A DNA stretch of 64,000 nt from Clostridiales bacterium (GTDB taxonomy: Bacteria; Bacillota; Clostridia; Oscillospirales; Acutalibacteraceae), in the NCBI GenBank assembly GCA_024690965.1, contig JAILOG010000007.1:32498-96497 (forward strand), written 5' to 3'. The translations under genes and the position numbers were made by a program. The notes under the pieces are model-generated. The model was not told the origin of the DNA. It was given only the letters and a program-made list of their open reading frames with translations, and made no database searches. Numbering within the stretch: position 1 is the stretch's first letter; each line of letters opens with the position of its first letter. Shown piece after piece: positions 60,805-64,000 of this stretch.

Positions 60805-63624
60805 ATGTCGACAAAATATATTGATGTAAAAGGCGCAAGGTCAAATAATTTGAAAAATATTGACGTAAAAATACCGCGCGAAAAGCTTGTTGTTTTAACG
60901 GGGCTTTCGGGTTCGGGCAAATCATCTTTGGCGTTTGACACTATTTTTGCCGAGGGTCAGCGCAGATATATGGAGAGTCTTTCATCGTATTCGCGTATGT
61001 TTTTGGGGCAGATGGAAAAACCCGATGTGGACAGTATTGAGGGTTTGTCGCCCGCTATTTCAATAGACCAAAAAACGACCTCACGCAATCCGCGCTCCAC
61101 TGTCGGAACAATAACCGAGATATACGATTATTTTCGTTTGCTTTATGCGCGCGTGGGAATACCGCATTGCCCTGTTTGCGGCAGGGTAATATCAAAGCAA
61201 AGTATAGACCAGATAACCGACAAGATTATGGCGCTCGGCGAAGGTACAAAAATACAGATATTGTCTCCCGTTGTGCGCTCACGAAAGGGCGAACACCAAA
61301 AAGAATTTGAGTCGGCACGCAAAAGCGGTTTTATCAGAGTAAGAGTAGACGGCATAAACTATACTCTCGACGAAGAGATAAAGCTTGAAAAAAATATAAA
61401 GCATAACATAGAAATAGTTGTAGACAGAATAGTTATAAACGATTCCTCACGCTCAAGAATTGCAGATTCGATTGAAACAGCTTCAAAAATGAGTGGCGGG
61501 CTGTCTGTTGTAAGCGTAGCAGGCGGCGAAGATATAGAGTTTTCCGAAAACCTTGCCTGTCCCGAACACGGCGTTAGTATGAGTGAGCTTACGGCGAGAA
61601 TGTTTTCGTTCAACAATCCGCACGGCGCCTGCAAAAAGTGCACGGGTTTGGGCGTGTTTGTTAAGGTAGATCCCAAGCTTATTATCCCCGATGATAATAT
61701 GTCGATAGCGAAAGGCGGAATAAAAGGCAGCGGCTGGGCGTGCGACGGAAGCACGATAGCCTCAATGTATTTTAAAGGTCTCGCAAAGCATTACGGATTT
61801 TCTCTTAATGCCCCGATAAAAGATTTGCCGAAAGAAGCCCTTGATGTTATCCTGTACGGAACAAACGGTGAACGTATCACTTTCACAAGAGAAAAAGAAT
61901 ACGGCAGAGGAACGTATCAGACACCTTTCGAGGGTATAATAAATAACCTTGAAAGGCGTTTCAGAGAAACCACCAGCAATTGGGTAAAAGAGGAAATACA
62001 AAGCTATATGTCTACCGTGAAATGCGATGAATGTAACGGACGCAGACTTTGTCCCGAAAGCCTGGCTGTTACCGTGGGAGGACTTAACATAAGCGAGGTT
62101 TGCGAAAAGTCCATAGTGGATATACTAAGCTTTATGAACTCATTGAAATTTTCCAAAACCGAAAGCATTATTGCCGCCCCGATAATAAAGGAAATCAATA
62201 ACAGATTAAGCTTCCTGTTTAACGTGGGGCTTAATTATCTTACGCTTGCGCGAGAATCATCTACTTTATCAGGCGGCGAAAGCCAGCGCATAAGGCTTGC
62301 CACTCAGATAGGATCAGCGCTTACGGGCGTGCTCTATATACTTGACGAGCCAAGCATAGGTTTGCATCAGCGAGATAACGACAAGCTTCTGGCAACTCTT
62401 AAAAACCTCAGAGATTTAGGTAACACCGTAATTGTTGTAGAACACGACGAGGACACAATGCGCGCCGCAGACTATATTGTTGATATAGGTCCGGGAGCAG
62501 GTATCCACGGCGGCGAATTAGTATGCTGCGGTACGGCTGACGATATCATTAAATGTGAGAATTCCGTAACAGGTCAGTATTTAAGCGGAAAAATTAAAAT
62601 CCCCGTACCCGAAAAGCACCGGGAGGGAAACGGAAAATATCTTGAAGTTGTTGGCGCGAGACAAAACAATTTGAAGAATATAAATGTAAAAGTTCCCTTA
62701 GGGAAAATGGTGTATGTCACCGGCGTATCGGGTTCGGGAAAATCGTCTCTTGTAAATGAAATAATCTACAAAGAGCTTGCCTCTAAGCTCAACCGAGCAA
62801 AAACAACGCCCGGGGCGCACGATAAAATTTTAGGACTTGAGCATCTGGATAAGGTGATTGACATAAGCCAAAGCCCCATTGGGCGAACACCGCGCTCAAA
62901 CCCTGCCACATATACAAGCGTTTTCAATGACATAAGAGAGCTTTTCGCCTCAACAAAAGAAGCGAAAATGCGCGGCTACAGCGCGGGAAGATTTTCGTTT
63001 AACGTAAAAGGCGGGCGCTGTGAGGCGTGTCAGGGTGACGGCATAAAGAAAATAGAAATGCACTTTTTGCCCGATATTTATGTGCCATGCGAGGTTTGTC
63101 AGGGTAAGAGATACAACCGCGATACTTTAGAAATTAAATTTAACGGTAAAAATATTTACGATGTTCTTGAAATGACAGCAGACGAGGCTTGCGATTTCTT
63201 TTCCGCGCAGCCGAAGATATCAACTAAGCTTCAAACACTTTGCGAGGTAGGACTAAGTTATATAAAATTAGGGCAATCCGCAACAACGCTTTCAGGCGGA
63301 GAAGCGCAGCGCGTTAAGCTTGCCACGGAGCTTGCCAAGCGCTCAACGGGAAGAACACTGTATATTCTCGATGAGCCCACAACAGGTTTGCATATGGCTG
63401 ATGTTCACCGTTTAATAGAAGTCTTACAGCGTTTGGCGGACAACGGCAACACTGTTCTGATAATTGAGCACAACCTTGATATGATAAAAACCGCTGATTA
63501 TATTATAGATTTAGGGCCCGAAGGCGGCGACGGCGGCGGCACTATAGTAGCCGAGGGAACTCCTCAACAGCTTGCAAAATGCAAAAAATCCTATACGGGT
63601 CAGTATTTAAAGAAAATGCTGTAA
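60805..63624 (+). CDS. uvrA: Excinuclease ABC subunit A
   Basis: 939 aa from ATG 60805, which lies 8 nt after GGGAG; two closer starts are less well spaced. UvrA is the damage-recognition ATPase of nucleotide excision repair. Two ABC cassettes carry [12 protein letters not shown] and [12 protein letters not shown], with [12 protein letters not shown] and [12 protein letters not shown] signatures. Zinc-finger cysteines occur in [25 protein letters not shown] and CEVCQGKR. uvrB is not in the window. It marks return to chromosomal sequence after the mobile region. Confidence 0.97.
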   Translation: MSTKYIDVKGARSNNLKNIDVKIPREKLVVLTGLSGSGKSSLAFDTIFAEGQRRYMESLSSYSRMFLGQMEKPDVDSIEGLSPAISIDQKTTSRNPRSTVGTITEIYDYFRLLYARVGIPHCPVCGRVISKQSIDQITDKIMALGEGTKIQILSPVVRSRKGEHQKEFESARKSGFIRVRVDGINYTLDEEIKLEKNIKHNIEIVVDRIVINDSSRSRIADSIETASKMSGGLSVVSVAGGEDIEFSENLACPEHGVSMSELTARMFSFNNPHGACKKCTGLGVFVKVDPKLIIPDDNMSIAKGGIKGSGWACDGSTIASMYFKGLAKHYGFSLNAPIKDLPKEALDVILYGTNGERITFTREKEYGRGTYQTPFEGIINNLERRFRETTSNWVKEEIQSYMSTVKCDECNGRRLCPESLAVTVGGLNISEVCEKSIVDILSFMNSLKFSKTESIIAAPIIKEINNRLSFLFNVGLNYLTLARESSTLSGGESQRIRLATQIGSALTGVLYILDEPSIGLHQRDNDKLLATLKNLRDLGNTVIVVEHDEDTMRAADYIVDIGPGAGIHGGELVCCGTADDIIKCENSVTGQYLSGKIKIPVPEKHREGNGKYLEVVGARQNNLKNINVKVPLGKMVYVTGVSGSGKSSLVNEIIYKELASKLNRAKTTPGAHDKILGLEHLDKVIDISQSPIGRTPRSNPATYTSVFNDIRELFASTKEAKMRGYSAGRFSFNVKGGRCEACQGDGIKKIEMHFLPDIYVPCEVCQGKRYNRDTLEIKFNGKNIYDVLEMTADEACDFFSAQPKISTKLQTLCEVGLSYIKLGQSATTLSGGEAQRVKLATELAKRSTGRTLYILDEPTTGLHMADVHRLIEVLQRLADNGNTVLIIEHNLDMIKTADYIIDLGPEGGDGGGTIVAEGTPQQLAKCKKSYTGQYLKKML

Positions 63625-63743
63625 AAAGGTTATTCACAAAAATATGACACAGCAAACTTTCTGAGAACGAAGCGGGGGGCTGTATGCGCGGCTGCGCCGC
63701 TAAATGAATATTTAAGATTTAAAACTGAATTACGGTATAATAA

Positions 63744-63789
63744 AGCTCCGCAAGTGCGCAAGCGCAATGACTGTTGCGGGGCTGTTTTT
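63744..63789 (+). terminator. Terminator downstream of uvrA
   Basis: AGCTCCGCAA pairs with TTGCGGGGCT (one T-G pair) and is followed by GTTTTTA. A TATAAT-like box just before it suggests it could also end a short transcript. Confidence 0.6.
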
Positions 63790-63874
63790 ATCGCGGCATC
63801 GAACAGTGTTCACCTTACGCACAACCGAAAAATGACAAAATAACCTTGCCGAGAAAAAGGCGGGGGGCTCTCGT

Positions 63875-63994
63875 CCACCCAGCGGGGGGCGCAGCGCCCC
63901 CGGGTGGTCGCGAAAGGGGATTCCAAAGGGGGAAACAGCCGACGGGTTTCCCCCTTTGGTGTCCTTTGCCTACTTTCTCACATGGGAAAGTAGG
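63875..63994. repeat. Array of three GC-rich hairpins at the window end
   Basis: CCACCC...GGGTGG with an inner GGGGGCGC/GCGCCCCC (63875-63907), CCAAAGGGGGAAAC/GTTTCCCCCTTTGG (63923-63959), and CCTACTTTC/GAAAGTAGG (63969-63994). The base composition is unlike the neighbouring sequence. It resembles dispersed intergenic repeats of gut Clostridia genomes. From 63625 to 64000 I see no gene. Confidence 0.55.
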
Positions 63995-64000
63995 TGCCTG

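Overview
The window looks like a low-to-moderate G+C Clostridia chromosome, probably a gut Oscillospirales/Ruminococcaceae-type organism. The evidence is the MurT/GatD pair, the rpsL-rpsG-fusA-tuf order, a pyruvate phosphate dikinase (ppdK), TTGACA/TATAAT promoters with 17-nt spacers and AGGAGG-type ribosome sites. This placement is inferred from gene content and style, not from a database search.

Chromosomal left part (1-15.75 kb): the end of murT and a gatD whose catalytic residues look substituted, then rpsL, rpsG, fusA and tuf, tRNA-Thr(TGT) and tRNA-Tyr(GTA), and a decayed reading frame. A minus-strand housekeeping run follows (glmU-like, prs, pth, trmK, nif3-like, lipoprotein), then ppdK on the plus strand.

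Integrated region (15.72 to about 57-60 kb): the 3' end of ppdK is an attachment site for large serine recombinases. Two related elements sit there in tandem. Element A (about 15.72-38.13 kb) and element B (about 38.13-55.25 kb) share a right-hand backbone: sigma-like regulator, GRPK protein, MobC-like protein, ParB-like protein, a small ORF and a large serine recombinase. Both also carry the same palindromes and a four-copy promoter-like motif. A has a relaxase; B has a 124-codon ORF in that place. Each junction carries a PPDK C-terminus mimic, and two of the three carry an intact recombinase-like C-terminal tail. In element A the recombinase frame runs across the att core, so the excised circle would encode a longer recombinase (about 628 aa) than the integrated form (588 aa). 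Left-end-like debris (M48 peptidase, TnpV, DUF6809, HTH) continues to about 60.6 kb and surrounds an MBOAT/AlgX-like acyltransferase pair. uvrA then resumes the chromosome.

Cargo is largely anti-phage. Element A has a probable EVE-like/Mrr-like type IV restriction enzyme, a four-gene minus-strand operon with a helicase fused to an HExxH metallopeptidase domain, and a complete type I R-M operon. Inserted behind hsdS is a TIR-domain gene flanked by 36-bp direct repeats. Element B has an AbiE toxin-antitoxin pair and a two-gene PLD-helicase/Eco57I-like methyltransferase system. The C-terminal recognition domain of that methyltransferase lies in an invertible segment bounded by perfect 118-bp inverted repeats. 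A convergent silent alternative domain and an Mpi-like serine invertase gene sit next to it. This predicted specificity switch is the most exciting system in the window, followed by the att-spanning recombinase gene and the helicase-peptidase operon.
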